From assembly GCA_036852015.1 (NCBI GenBank), contig JAANDG010000486.1:49780-113779 (forward strand): DNA of 64,000 nucleotides, in the 5' to 3' direction. The stretch comes from Pelodera strongyloides (Eukaryota; Nematoda; Chromadorea; Rhabditida; Rhabditidae). Below the pieces are notes generated by a model. It did not search any database, was not told the DNA's origin, and saw only the letters and a program-made list of their open reading frames with translations. Shown here piece after piece: positions 51,554 to 63,478 of the stretch; the first letter of the stretch is position 1, and every line of letters begins with the position of its first letter. The position numbers and the translations under genes are program-made.

Positions 51554-51832
51554 TGTACGTAATTAAACAAGGAGAATGGAGGCGGAGAAGGCAAGGTTGT
51601 TCCTTATAATATAAATGAATAATTTCAGGTGTTTTCGTAAGATACGCCTAATATCCTTACGGACTAAATATAAAAATATAAAATTTCACAACTCTTACAA
51701 TTAGGAGCCTCTACTATTTATGGGTTGTGCAATTTATTGCCGTGAGTCAAAAGAGGTCAGCTTAAATGATAGGAAGACTATGTGAAAGAGTTTTGAAAAA
51801 AAAAGTTGAAACCAACCAACGGTATTTTTTAC

Positions 51833-51996
51833 CAGCCGGTTTTTGAAACGCATCGTGGACAACTGAACTCTTACGTATTTATGCTAATTTGCTCTAATTT
51901 AGCTCGATTTTTTATTCAATTTTTGTTCATTTGGTTACGCTGCATAAGAATGCTGGTCTATTCGGTGTTTCAAAAACCTGCCAGTATTTCGCTTTG
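51833..51996. mobile_element. TTAAAGC/CCGGCCGG inverted-repeat element, end-degraded copy
   Basis: Left CCAGCCGGTTTTTGAAACGC and right GTGTTTCAAAAACCTGCCAG then TATTTCGCTTT. Both TTAA termini are lost, so it is an older copy. Confidence 0.7.
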
Positions 51997-53138
51997 TCGT
52001 TATCTTGAAAACCCGTAGATACACGCTCAAGGGGCAAAGAATTCAAACATTCTCTTCCAAATAATAGGAGAAAAAAGTACCAAAATATTGACTGTTGTTA
52101 ATTTATTATTATTTAGATATGATATTTCTGGCGTAATGATGAAATGTGGCCCATTGGCCAATCATTTAGAACATAATGGCCCATAATCTGGCCAAAGCAA
52201 CTGTTCGGCGGAAGTGAAGAAAAACAAGGATGTGCACAAAATACTCGAAAGAACACCCACACAATAGTGGGCCGTAAATAATCAGAGGAATAGCTAAACA
52301 TCCTGGTTCAAAGCGAAGTGGAGGCAGGATTTTGAAAAGCATGATGATTCCAATATGTTGTATAATGTGTATGCTAATGTATAATTACACCAAAAATTGC
52401 ACAGATATTTGCATACCCTCCACGAGTACAGCCTCCAACATGTAGTTTAAATCCGCATGTTATGCCGCTTTAATATTATAGTCGATCTCTGAACAGAATG
52501 AGTTTCGACCTTGACTAAACCTTGCTCAAGCATTTGTGTTTTGATAATAAAGCCGTATTGAGCAAGGTTTGCGAAGTGCATACCATGCAACTTCCGCTAC
52601 GTTTTGTGCCGGAAATACACAGAATTTCCACACAATACATAGAAAACTGGTTGTACATAGCTAACCACGTGTTATGCCGCTTTAACCTTTGGAAAACAGC
52701 CACATCTGCGCCAAGCTAAAAACATTTCCCTAATCACGTTTCCAAAAAAACCTTACCGTACCCTAAAAGACACAATACACTAACGGAAAACCAGCATCCA
52801 TAACCAATTTATTCCCATAATAAATTAAAGATCGCAAATGAAAAACATCGAAAAATACTTTTTGGATCAAAAATGTCTCAAGGTAGTTTAATTTGAACAA
52901 TCAGTCGAAAAGGAAAAAAATCAAGAATGCGTTAATTATTACATACAAATGCGCAGTTTGAATATTATGCCATATAAATAGGAGAAGAAAATATGCATGA
53001 CAAATTCACAATTTGGATTGCGAACAGGGAGACTAGAAAGATTGCAAATACTGAAAATAATAATAATAATAAAGTGAAATGCATAGAAACAGTAAAGGCA
53101 CATATTATACAGTACGTCAACACACGCATGCAATAGCA

Positions 53139-53264
53139 TTAAAGCGGTATAGTGCGTAGTTTTAAATTGTTCTGCAACGGCATTCCTATTCCATTCTGTG
53201 CAACAAATGGAAATGGATTTGTGAAAATGCACAAACCACGACATCGCGTACCATATCGCTTTAA
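53139..53264. mobile_element. TTAAAGC inverted-repeat element, divergent interior
   Basis: Left TTAAAGCGGTATAGTGCGTAG and right CGTACCATATCGCTTTAA are imperfect inverses. Confidence 0.6.
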
Positions 53265-53670
53265 CACTAATAAATATTAATAATTTACAAAGAACTTTCA
53301 TTGCACAGTACAATCACAGGGGATTAGAATTTCTATGTGACAAATTATTATAAATTGATACAAACTTTACATTGTAACCTAAATTGGGCAGCTTGAAATG
53401 AATAAGCAAATCACATGTTCAAAATCAGAAATCAGAATACTAAAATTACAGTATATAACACAGATTCAACAACAGTTCTGTTTGTGATATTTGGATTCGA
53501 ATTTGAAAACCAATCAAGATGTGCAACATTCCCATGTACATATTATTTGCAACTTATGCTCCGTTTTCCAGTCTGTGCCGTTGCCGGAACCGCACAGAAT
53601 GGCACACAACTTTACAATACATGAGCATGCAGTTGTTCAGGATACATTTCCAAACCACGTACCAATCCCT

Positions 53671-56600
53671 TTAACCCTGCACCACAATCTCCTTGGATTG
53701 CAACGAGTCCAATATGATGAAGACCACAAACAACAAGAGGGTACCTAATAAATCTCCGATTGCAGTTAGATAAGGAATCGCGGCATTATCGGGATCCACT
53801 CCGTGGGACCACAGCAGAGCGACCACCCATTGACAGATGAAGAGAAGAAGCATCACCTAAAAAGGGATAATAATAATAATAACGAATATGGCTTAACACT
53901 GGAAAGGTTACAATGCGAAAACCAAGGATCACAACTGATTATGGAATGACTGTTTCGCACATACAAATTCTGTGTTTCAAACAGTAATTCCATAATAATT
54001 ATGATCCTTGTTTTCGCAGAAACCAGTTTTTATATGTGCGAAACAAAATTCTTGTTACTTGATTCATAACCACGTGAAAGGCTACAATGCGAAACTCCGG
54101 CGATGCGGCGCACTACACCTACACACCTATTCGGGCACGGTGCGCCGCTGCGCGGAGGCGGAGCTTCTTGAGTATTGCAAAATAGTACCTGCGCTAGTGC
54201 CGCGATCAGATACAGCGAGGTGAACAATGCTCCAAAGGGCGGGTGGTCCGCCGACGTGTGTAGTGCCCGTATCATCCAATTGAAGAAGATGTGCCCAGGC
54301 ACAACCAAGAAGAGAAGAACACGCGCGGACCGAGAATCCCATTCTGAAAGATATGACGTTTTTATAATAAAGGTTTATATTAAAAGGGTTAAAGCCGTAT
54401 TGTTACCAAAGTACATACATGCAAATGGCATACGATAAACATATGCTATGTACAAATCCCATTGGGGGCCCGTTTGTTCCAAAGCGTTAAAGTGGTATAA
54501 CAGTCGGCTTAGAAAACGTGTTTATCCCAAGTCCCAAATATAAAAAAGAAGCGTTAAAGGGATATAACAGTCGGTTAGGAAAACATACGCTGGACGATAA
54601 CGATAATAAAAAAAAGATGAATAGTCAAGGTGTCTAGAGAAATACGATAAATGCATTAAAAGACCCACCTTTACTAAAGAACGTCCTCTTGAATGAGGTG
54701 AAGTGTGCAACGGTCAATCCACTGGGCAATTCCCCGACGACTCCGCATAGATGGAAATAAGTGGACAGTCGGGATGCCTGCACTGCGGCTAGATTACCAC
54801 CCACTCCTGAAATAATAGCAGTCCATATAGAAACAACTCATTAGCCCGTATTCTCGGGTCGACGGGAAGCGGTATTCGTATGGAGCAAATTATGCGCCGA
54901 GAATACGGGCTATTAAAGCGGTATTTATGGAGAAAATTATGCGCCGCCACGTTTCACAAGGGTACATAATGGAGCCCAATACATGGGAGTGCAGTTGCCG
55001 AATATACGCTTCGCAAATCACTTTCAGCTAAAATAAGTGCAAAGTTAGAAGTGCTCATGTGTCTAGTAGTCTAGTCGACAAGAGACACATACATAGAGCA
55101 CGTCTGATGTCATACGTTTCTATATAATTTAAAAAAGAAAGAGAAGTTCTAAAAAACCGCCATAGTCATATAAACTCACCATTGATAACGGGTTGGAAGG
55201 AAGCAATTGATGGGAACTCTTTGATCGCTCTCTCCAGTACAAAGCCACCGCTAGAACTGATCAACATGGAAAACACAACCGGACTCCAACCGTTTTGCAA
55301 TACCTGAAAAGTGTTGTCATCTTTGGTATACCTGTTAGTAAGGTATACGATACGGTATACTCTGGATCGCGCATCAATGCGTTCAGTAAAGCCAAAACAT
55401 AATAATGAAAAAACGCGAAAGCGATAAGCCAGTGAAAACCGTCCATTTTAAAAACATTACAATCATCGATCCAACTTGCAAAACAGTAGCCAATTTTACT
55501 ATTTGTGTCCTACCTCGACAGCTCCCTCATCCTTCCTGGCAATCGACAACCATAGCGGGAGGATGGCCACAAAAGCAATTATAATTGCCATGTTCAGCCA
55601 AGACCTCGTGAGATGTGCTTCTAAGAACACCGTACCAAACATAGCCAGGACCTAAAACACATCAAACCTTATTACTTTATGCAAATGATTAAGGATTGAC
55701 TTGATACAACTCAATCACTCAGTACGGTACCATGCAATGTACAATTCATCATCAACGCATCGACTCGGGTACAAATCATATAAATGAAGATTGAAACACA
55801 ATGAAATGAAACAATCCAGCCAAACGGCCAACCCCGTTTCAATTTTTTTAAACAAGTTCTAATTTCAAGAAATAGCAAGTTGATGTAAAAGAAGCAATCC
55901 TAACCTCCTCCTAACTTTAGGTAACTAATAAAATCCCTAACCGTTAACGTAGTAAGATCTCCAAGCGATGCCGCGATAGGTGTCGCCACATTATCGGGGT
56001 TGATGTTGAGCGATCTGCTCGCCAGAACAACGCCGCACATCAGCAGCGAGAGAATAAGCGAAGCTGCACACGCAGTCGTAACTGCCGAAGCGCACAGAAG
56101 ACACGCGTGCGACCAGTCCATCTAGAACACACATCACATTAAAATAAAATACAACATCCGAATTTAAACCAAAACTGTTCGCACTTCAGTTCAAGTAACA
56201 GAAGTTCCAGAAGAGTACCAACATCACATTAAGTCTGGTGGGTAAAATCACGCACGAATCACTTTCACTTCCGGACTGGCTTTGGCCACTTCCGAAAGCT
56301 ATTCGATTCAAAATTTATACATTTGAGTGAAAGACATGGTTGTTACATCCACTTATCAATCAAAATGTTCCTCCTAAGCAGACCACCTCCATTTACACAT
56401 GTAATTATACCCTGCATCAAACCACGTATCATATCTACAAGTCTACAATGTGACCCCACCTCTCCTCTCGGAATCCAAGCCAGCACAACAGCAAAAGCAG
56501 AGGCGAGAAATGCGACTACGGTCGCCTGCACTTGAATCAGTGCGAGATTCGCTTTGATCACATCATATCGCTGTTTCGAGGAATCCAGATGACCAAGATT

Positions 56601-58651
56601 TGCCTAAATGAGTGAGTGGTTGTGGTTGATTATGATCATCTGGTGAATGATCAGTGAAGGTCCGCTCAAGCCTCAAGTATGGAATTTGCAATAGCGCGCT
56701 TCCGGAATGGGGGTTTCCGGAATCCGGAAAACCCTAACAATAATCTCTAAGCATTATCTACGCTAATCCGAAGGCGGTCTGCGCGTGATTTTACAATTTT
56801 ACAGAGATTCTAGACATCTACGCACAGCGACAAAGAGAATCACTCAATCCAAGAACATGATATTTGTAACTATGGGAAACATAAGAACTACCAAAAAACG
56901 GATTCACTCGAATCTCGGACAAACGCGAAATTCCATCAAACTACTCACCAACGTGGATAACCGACTTGCCAGTGTCATCTCCAGATTTCCTTTAAGACCC
57001 AGCAGAGCGGGAACGAGGATGAAGGTCTCTGGCACCTGAAAACAGTATTCTAATTAAAGGGATATAACGGGTGGTTTTTAAAACTCACGTCGGACAAATC
57101 CACATTCACATGTTGTATGCAAATGAACATAATTACATTAAAAATATCGTAGCGTAGTGTAGTGTCGCGTAGTTATTTGCATACGCTGCATGGAAACCTT
57201 TTTAAAACATACACCATATCCCAATCAAATTTACAATGCAAAAATCAAGCTGGGCTGGCTGGGCAGAACAATTATACGAAACACGATGCTCCAACCATAT
57301 AGAACACACAAACAGACAAAATAAGGGAGATGGTACAGTGAAATGACGAAAAAAATACAACCTTACTTCTTTAAACAGTTCCCAAGACTGAACAGCATCG
57401 AGTACAAGTCCCGCCATAACCATTCCAACTCCAGCAATTGTAAAGGGAAACACGACCTGAAAGATGTACCTTTTTAGTTAGAATAAATAGCGGAGCGGAG
57501 GAGGTTCGGTGGAAACCTCGCCGTCTAGAGCTTACCGTTAGTTAGACTCTGAAGAAGGCAAATTTTCTGGAGAGCGAAGGGGGAAGGGGGAGGAGAGAGG
57601 GAGAGAGAGAGAGAGAGAGAGAGGGGCAGCTTAGAGAGAGGGAGAGAGAGAGGGGAAAAGAGAAGAGAGGGAGAGAGGAGAGATTAGCAAAGAGAGAGGG
57701 AGAGAGAGAGAGAGTAGAGGGAGAGAGCCAGCCAAGCTTCACGTTGAAACAACGAATCTGAGTTAAACAAAGGTGTACCTGAAAGAAGAGAACATAGCTG
57801 CTTTCAGCCGGTGCCACCGATTCATCGATCACATTGGTATGGCTGTTGTTGAGATCCTTCAGGGACGATCTTTCGTCTCTAAAAAATGAAACGAAATAGG
57901 ATTTAAACGGCCATGCCCATTTCAGGTAACGAAGAAGGCATTTTTGGCTTTTGGCATCTGACTCTCCGTGTCAAATATAGTAGGAGTCAACATTTTTCAC
58001 TTTTCATGTGCAACATTCACGCAGCAAAGAACAATTTACCATATGACACGGACAGTCAGACGAAGTAATCAAACACAGGGATTACCGGAAATGAGCCTGA
58101 CCCTTTAAAAGATATAGCCCCCGACGCCGGGAATAACAGTGATTTTACCGATCTAGATTGCTGGATAAAACACTTCATACACGGGGAAAATAGCCCTTAG
58201 AATAAGGTTCCAAACGTAACCCTTACGACAATAGCCCTTAGAATAAGAATCCAACCGTAACCCTTACAAAGACAGAGGTTGCGGCTTGGACTTCGTGGCT
58301 CCTGCTGGGGGATCAATAGGAGGAAGGGAGTACATCGTGGATCCCTGAATAATAATTTAATAGGATCGGAACCACACTTTTTAAAGCGTCATGACACGTG
58401 GTTATGAAACTCATGGTGGACAACGGTATTTCGGTGTATGTATCCGGTTGCATTGTATTATATGCAAATGGTGTTTGTTCCATTTTCTTAGGAAGACCAA
58501 AATGTCTGTCACATAAAATTTGCATATAGTGGGCGAAATGCACTTGTCTATCAAAAACACGTACCATACCGCTCGTAAAAAGAAATCAAGGGAATTACGA
58601 GAGGTAGGCACAAGTACTTACCCCTGTAGTATCCGGAGCACTCTTTGTCAT
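53671..58651 (-). CDS. SLC41-family (MgtE-like) magnesium transporter
   Basis: Twelve exons, 482 aa, phase consistent: 58622-58651, 58268-58344, 57779-57878, 57367-57456, 56949-57035, 56460-56603, 55942-56121, 55514-55651, 55180-55303, 54669-54806, 54189-54343, 53671-53856. SLC41 proteins carry Mg2+ across membranes and consist of two MgtE-type repeats. Repeat one holds [18 protein letters not shown] and [20 protein letters not shown]; repeat two holds [17 protein letters not shown] and [20 protein letters not shown]. The PDN and GDL residues lining the ion path in MgtE are present in both halves. Conserved [18 protein letters not shown] and [16 protein letters not shown] also fit. The cytosolic N-terminus is short, about 75 aa before the first membrane segment. 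The start ATG lies 5 nt after a TTTTCAG acceptor, which suggests trans-splicing. It sits 459 nt downstream of the NAA10 stop on the same strand; a shared operon is possible but not shown. Confidence 0.95.
54842..54912. mobile_element. TAGCCCGTATTCTCGGGTCG element, short copy in an SLC41 intron
   Basis: Left TAGCCCGTATTCTCGGGTCG; right GCGCCGAGAATACGGGCTA. Only 71 bp. Confidence 0.7.
57590..57725. repeat. GA-rich low-complexity tract in an SLC41 intron
   Basis: Repeated GAGAGAG and GGGAGAGAG units over about 135 bp, just downstream (in gene sense) of exon 57779-57878. Comparable CT-rich tracts lie in anoctamin introns at 36795-36900 and 37060-37120, purine-rich on the transcribed minus strand. 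Confidence 0.85.
57903..58107. mobile_element. TTAA-bounded CATGCCCATTTCAGG element, short copy
   Basis: Left TTAAACGGCCATGCCCATTTC and right GAAATGAGCCTGACCCTTTAA are inverses. Same family as the 852-bp element at 3296-4147, here only about 205 bp with the centre deleted. Confidence 0.7.
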
Positions 58652-59110
58652 CTGATCTGAAAAGTGATATTATTATTACTAATTCTTACACTGATAAGGA
58701 AATCCTTGAAAATCGAGTGCATCAACGTAAATGAAATGAAACACGTAAGGCACACGGCCCAATGAAGACGACAAATATACTTTATACACGGGATTTAACC
58801 TGTAAAATAACATTTAACGTGGGATTATAGAAAAAGTTTATTGTCGGGTTTCCTGTTGATTATAATTATTAGTAAAACAAGCAACAACACATCATCGAAA
58901 GAGATCCAAGTAGATAGCAAAGAAACAATGAAAGCTAATGTTACTAAACAAAAAGATAACTATTCAAAAACTAGATATTCTGATATTCTACTGTAAGGGG
59001 GGGGGGGGCGTCAGAGATAAGCATCACCGTATCACATTCCTTTGCAATAAGGATAAAACTACTTTCTTTACTAAGTAAAGGCATAAAGGCACATTAAAAT
59101 ACGCTCGGGT

Positions 59111-60698
59111 TTACTTTTTGTGCTTGTCCTTCAGCGTTTTATCCCTCGGAGAAGCGAGGAAGGTGCTCCTAAAACGATAATAAATAAAACTTTTCGAATC
59201 GCTGTTCGAAAGATATAAATTAGTAACCTCCGCTCCGGAGAGAGGTCGGATTATCGATAAAATACTTGTATCCATACCCATAGCATAGTGAAACATTCTT
59301 CCCTAATAATCTGTTTCCAGACAAAGGTAAACATCACCCCTGAGGTGCAAATATGCGTTATACACGGTATACGGCATTATGAAGAAAATAGAAACCTACT
59401 TATCAGCCGGATCAATGCCATGCTCCTTAGCGAATTGAACCAAGCACCTCCTCATCGCATAAGCATCCTCGCCATCGGCATAATATCTATAAAAAACACA
59501 AATTTATTAATAAGGAAGAAAAGAAAATAATATCAATCAGTGCTAAAATACAAACCCACAGTAGAAATTGACGAAAAAGATAAATTCCAAAGCCAAAGAT
59601 ATAATAAGGGACCAATTGACCAATATACGAATAAGACAACTATCAAGTACTTATTTGCACACTCTCTGTGAGTGTGAGTGTGAATTATGTATTATATATT
59701 CGATGTTGGCAGTAAAGACAATTTTACATCTGTGTCTTTGATGTTTATTCCGGGAGTCGTAAATGCTCGAAGATCTACCTTGACTATCTATATCTTCTCC
59801 CATAATAGATCGTATCTCAACAATATCATACATTCAACAAAACATACTTTGCTTCGACTTCGCTCACTTCGAACTTGAGTGTCTGCTGATAAAGATTCAA
59901 AGCGGCTCGATTGCTGACTCTCACGTGCAAGGAAACGTAACGCGCGTTGAACGTCTCAATCATTGCGCGCGCCGTCTGGTCCATCAGCTTCTGTGCAAGA
60001 CCTATAACAAACAGGAGATAATTAAGTATTACATAAACATAAACGCATCATTATGTGTTTCACTAATAAAGTTGCAAAATCTCTTCGTGGGGGGGTTTGA
60101 GTCTCAACCGGAGCTGGTTGGGGTGCGTTAGCTTTAAACCAAAAATATACTAACATGTATGGATTCAATTCACTCAAAGATATGAAAAAAGTGGGCAAAG
60201 TGGGCACCTAATCTGCGGTAACTCCTCTTCACAGCAAGAGAGGTGATATGTCCATGTGGTTCCGAATCATCTTCGTCGTCCATTTTGGCCAATACGTATC
60301 CAACAACGTTTCCCTTAATAATAAAAAAAGTATTATATCGAGTTTTCAGCTCACCAGAACACAATGTCGATTGATAGAGCAACTTCCACAATGCGCCTGG
60401 GGGTTGCAAGGAAATGAAGCACAAGTACTATAGTACCGATAACTCCCCTTGGCGTTAATATATATGACACATACTGATGAAAGAAGAATATCAGCACATG
60501 GAAGAGTGGAAGCGAAAACAACCATAACGGCCCGAAAGGGCCTGTATTTACCTTGTGATCCTCGGCAACGAAAGACAACTGGGGCCACGACAAGGCGTGA
60601 TAAAAGTAGTACTTCATCTGGTAATTTTCCGGAAGACACAACAAGTTGCAATGCTGCGTGTTCATCAAGTCTTCGGCCCGGGCAACTCGAATGTTCAT
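59111..60698 (-). CDS. daf-31: N-alpha-acetyltransferase 10, catalytic subunit of NatA
   Basis: Five exons (60552-60698, 60208-60313, 59848-60001, 59400-59486, 59111-59168) give 183 aa, the usual nematode NAA10 length. NAA10 with NAA15 forms ribosome-bound NatA, which acetylates small N-terminal residues exposed after Met removal. The GNAT fold is plain: N-terminal [15 protein letters not shown], the [15 protein letters not shown] substrate-loop segment, [12 protein letters not shown], the [17 protein letters not shown] strand leading into the acetyl-CoA loop (R-R-L-G-L-A), then [17 protein letters not shown] and [13 protein letters not shown]. The end is lysine-rich ([10 protein letters not shown]). 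The ATG follows a TTTTTAG acceptor by 3 nt, consistent with a spliced leader. The symbol is that of the C. elegans orthologue. Confidence 0.96.
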
Positions 60699-61604
60699 GG
60701 TCTAAAAATCGGCAAATATGACAAACGATTAACAGACATTGCACGCAACAGAACACACTTTATAGGCTATATATTCAATTTATCGCGTTAGGCTACGTTC
60801 TAGTCACAAAGAAATAGATCTGAGACAAACGTCTTCTCTAAACAAACAAAAAGAATAAATGAAAACACAAAAGAAAGACGCGACAAATTTGGCGAAACAA
60901 TGGAATGGTGCATGCACTTTGCAGAAAAAAATATTTTAATACATCTTTAAACATCCGTGCGGAACCTCTATGGTTTGTTATTTAGAATGTGCTGAAAAGC
61001 TGCACAGAGATTTACAGTAACACTTACAGTAGTATGTATATAACAACTACCACGGTTGAGCAAAAATAATGTTATTATAGTTCTCAAAACGAATTTCAAC
61101 CCTGCTGCTTCTATATGTCGTGATTAAGACTGCAGCTTGATCACACATTGCATAAAGTATAAACTCATGATAAGCAAAGTCTGTTCGCAAGACAATTGCA
61201 AATTTTTATGTTACTGTTGTAAATAAATCTAATTATATTTCCATTCACAATATTTCCACGTAGTTTATAAACCTGTCTTGCACCGCGCAGAGTTTAGACC
61301 GGGCGCGTTTGTTACCATGGTTACCACATTAGACAACTGGGTCACTTAGGGGTGAATCAAACTTTGCAAGCTTCTACCTTTACGTTTTGTATTCTTCTTT
61401 TTTTTTGCATGTAGATCAGCCCTTTCTTTATCAATTCTGAAATGGTTTATATAAATTCAAACAGATCTTATTATTTTCCGGCAGTCTGTGATGTCGCAGT
61501 TGATGTTGAACCGTGTGCAGCTATTATTATAATTATACTTAAAGGATCGCAATCACTTCATTATCGTCTTTTTACTTCAATTATCAATAAATATAAAAAG
61601 ATAC

Positions 61605-61893
61605 CTAGAAAAATACCTTTTCAATGCCAATTTACGGAAAATTTATCCCAGGGAAAAGCATCCCTTGTGTTCAGTTTTGATTTTTGACAAAATGGGGTGT
61701 TTTCTAAATCGCGACGGGACTTGGCCGGTTGCCAATGATGACAATACAAAGAAAATCCGGGGAAGAGGGAAAGTGTCTGCTCTACTGTCTCAGTTGTTGT
61801 TGTTATACTGTACCTTATCAAAACACAACCGACGGGATTTCTTTCCCTGGGTTAAATTTTCAGTAAATTTACACCGGAATGGTATTTTTCTAG
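61605..61893. mobile_element. CTAGAAAAATACC inverted-repeat element
   Basis: Left CTAGAAAAATACCTTTTCAA ... CCCAGGGAAAAGCATCCC and right GGGATTTCTTTCCCTGGGTT ... GGTATTTTTCTAG are imperfect inverses over about 60 bp. Confidence 0.7.
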
Positions 61894-62426
61894 GTGCTTT
61901 TTCATGTTTATGGATAAGTGAAGTAAAAAGGCGAATTTGAAGTGACTGCCATCCTTTAAAAAATAATATTGTTATTCACTATGCGACCCGTTTTAAATTG
62001 GATCGACAAAATAACAGAAGAGGACGCCACGGATGTAGGGTTGGTTCTTGCTTACCTTTTTTTCTAAATTAATTTTGAATTCTTTTCCTTGCCTCTCTCA
62101 AAACCTCTCAAAACCTTTTCCTTTGGGTTTCTTTGGACAGCGGTGTGCCTCCTAACAAAGCTAGTCGCTGTGATTTTTTGAGGTAATGTACGAATACTCA
62201 CATAAATTTGCTCAAGATAATTAAAACCATGGCCATTCAATTGATGCTTGTCAACCTTTCATCATATTGATGCACACATTTTATGTGGTAATAAATATTT
62301 ATAAATATTTATAAATAGTAATATGTTTTTTTTCAAATTTGGAATGAAATTTAGAAATATCCTTTTCCTATAATTTTTAAGAATAATTCTCTCAAAATCT
62401 TCTCTACGTTTGAGAAAATTACCAGG

Positions 62427-62857
62427 TTAAAGGGACAGGCCCATCAAAATAAACATATATTTACGATTTCATGTTATTTTTATTAGCAGCGTTTATTACA
62501 ATATATACACACTAATTTTTATCCACATTCACCCCGGGGAACTTTTTTACGACGCGCCCAACTCATAAGGGTACCGTAGTTGCATCAATTTAGTCCTAAT
62601 AACTCGTTTACTTCGCGTATGTTATAACACAGTTGCAAAATTACGCATGAAAGACAGGGAGAGCAGACAACCAGAGCGATAGACAAGGAGAGGAAGGGCC
62701 AGGCAACGGTATACATTTGCGGATGCGCTCGTCGGAAAAAGTTCCCCGGGGTGAATGTCGATAAAATTTGGTTTACATATATTGTAATAAACACTTTTAA
62801 TAAAAATTAAGACGAAATCGTAAATATAGGTTTACTTTGATGGGCCTGTCCCTTTAA
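62427..62857. mobile_element. TTAAAGGGACAGGCCC inverted-repeat element, 431 bp
   Basis: Left TTAAAGGGACAGGCCCATCA and right TGATGGGCCTGTCCCTTTAA are exact inverses continuing for over 40 bp with few mismatches. A second nested inverted pair (CATTCACCCCGGGGAACTTT and inverse) lies inside. The TTAA border matches the other families here. Confidence 0.82.
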
Positions 62858-63052
62858 ATATCCACTTTTGGGTTCAAGCTTGAACGTTACAATGTTTGCC
62901 GATCAACCATCAATTCCTAACTTCAAGCTAACAACACGTTTTTCACATCATAAATACACATTCACTTGAACATTTTATTATATTGTGCCCGGCCTAGAGA
63001 TGTAGTTTGTAGTCTGATGGTTGATGTTTGCCCTCCAATGTGCCGCGGAGTC

Positions 63053-63478
63053 TTATTTTCCGAAGCGTAGGAAGTTGGGCTTCCGCTCCTCGCGGCTGAA
63101 TCCACCATCCAATGCGCGTCCGAATCTAAATCAATCGATATCAATCACATATTGTTATTTATTTAGTTTTGCAATTACTCGCCCCGCTGCGAAATTGGAA
63201 AGTGTCAAGTTTTTAATAATTATCGATTCCGATACTTGGTCTATCTGACCAACGTTGTTTCGGAACCCAGCAGAGTTACTAGTTTACCAAGGGAGACCTA
63301 GCAGTGGTAAACCCTCAGAAAACAGCACTGTAGTTTGTAGTTTAATGTAACTCGATAAAACTGATAAAAAATCAATACCTGAGGAAATTTGGCTCGGCTG
63401 ATCGCTTTCCGAATCGAAGGAAGTTCGGGTCGGCGGCCGCCTTTTTACCGAATCGCAAGAAGTTGGGATCACTACGGC
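63053..63478 (-). CDS. flp-1: FMRFamide-like neuropeptide precursor, 3' exons
   Basis: Two exons (63379-63478 and 63053-63125) encode the end of a neuropeptide precursor; the signal peptide and earlier peptides are beyond the right edge. In order the sequence holds SDPNFLRFG-KK, AAADPNFLRFG-KR, SAEPNFLRFG-R, a short spacer ALDGGFSREER, and KPNFLRFG-K at the stop codon. Each peptide ends in Gly (amide donor) and is bounded by basic cleavage residues. SDPNFLRFG, AAADPNFLRFG and the terminal KPNFLRFG match peptides known from C. elegans flp-1; SAEPNFLRFG is a Glu version of SADPNFLRFG. The intron splits the Arg codon of one RFG motif, so skipping or altering it would destroy that peptide. The first visible exon starts with two bases of a codon, so at least one more exon lies upstream. 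Confidence 0.95.

Larger units (their letters stand above)
51108..53670. other. Gap between the anoctamin start and the SLC41 3' end
   Basis: About 2.6 kb with no supported exons. It is crowded with TTAAAGC-type inverted-repeat elements (51373-51553, 51833-51996, 53139-53264, and partial ends near 52310, 52470 and 52680). An AG acceptor (AATTCACAG at about 51165) precedes the anoctamin ATG, but the 5' end of that transcript is not defined by sequence. Confidence 0.5.
60800..63052. other. Region without a supported gene between NAA10 and flp-1
   Basis: About 2.2 kb. It contains inverted-repeat elements at 61605-61893 and 62427-62857, and no exon chain with consistent phase. It should include the NAA10 upstream region and the flp-1 3' UTR. 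Confidence 0.6.
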
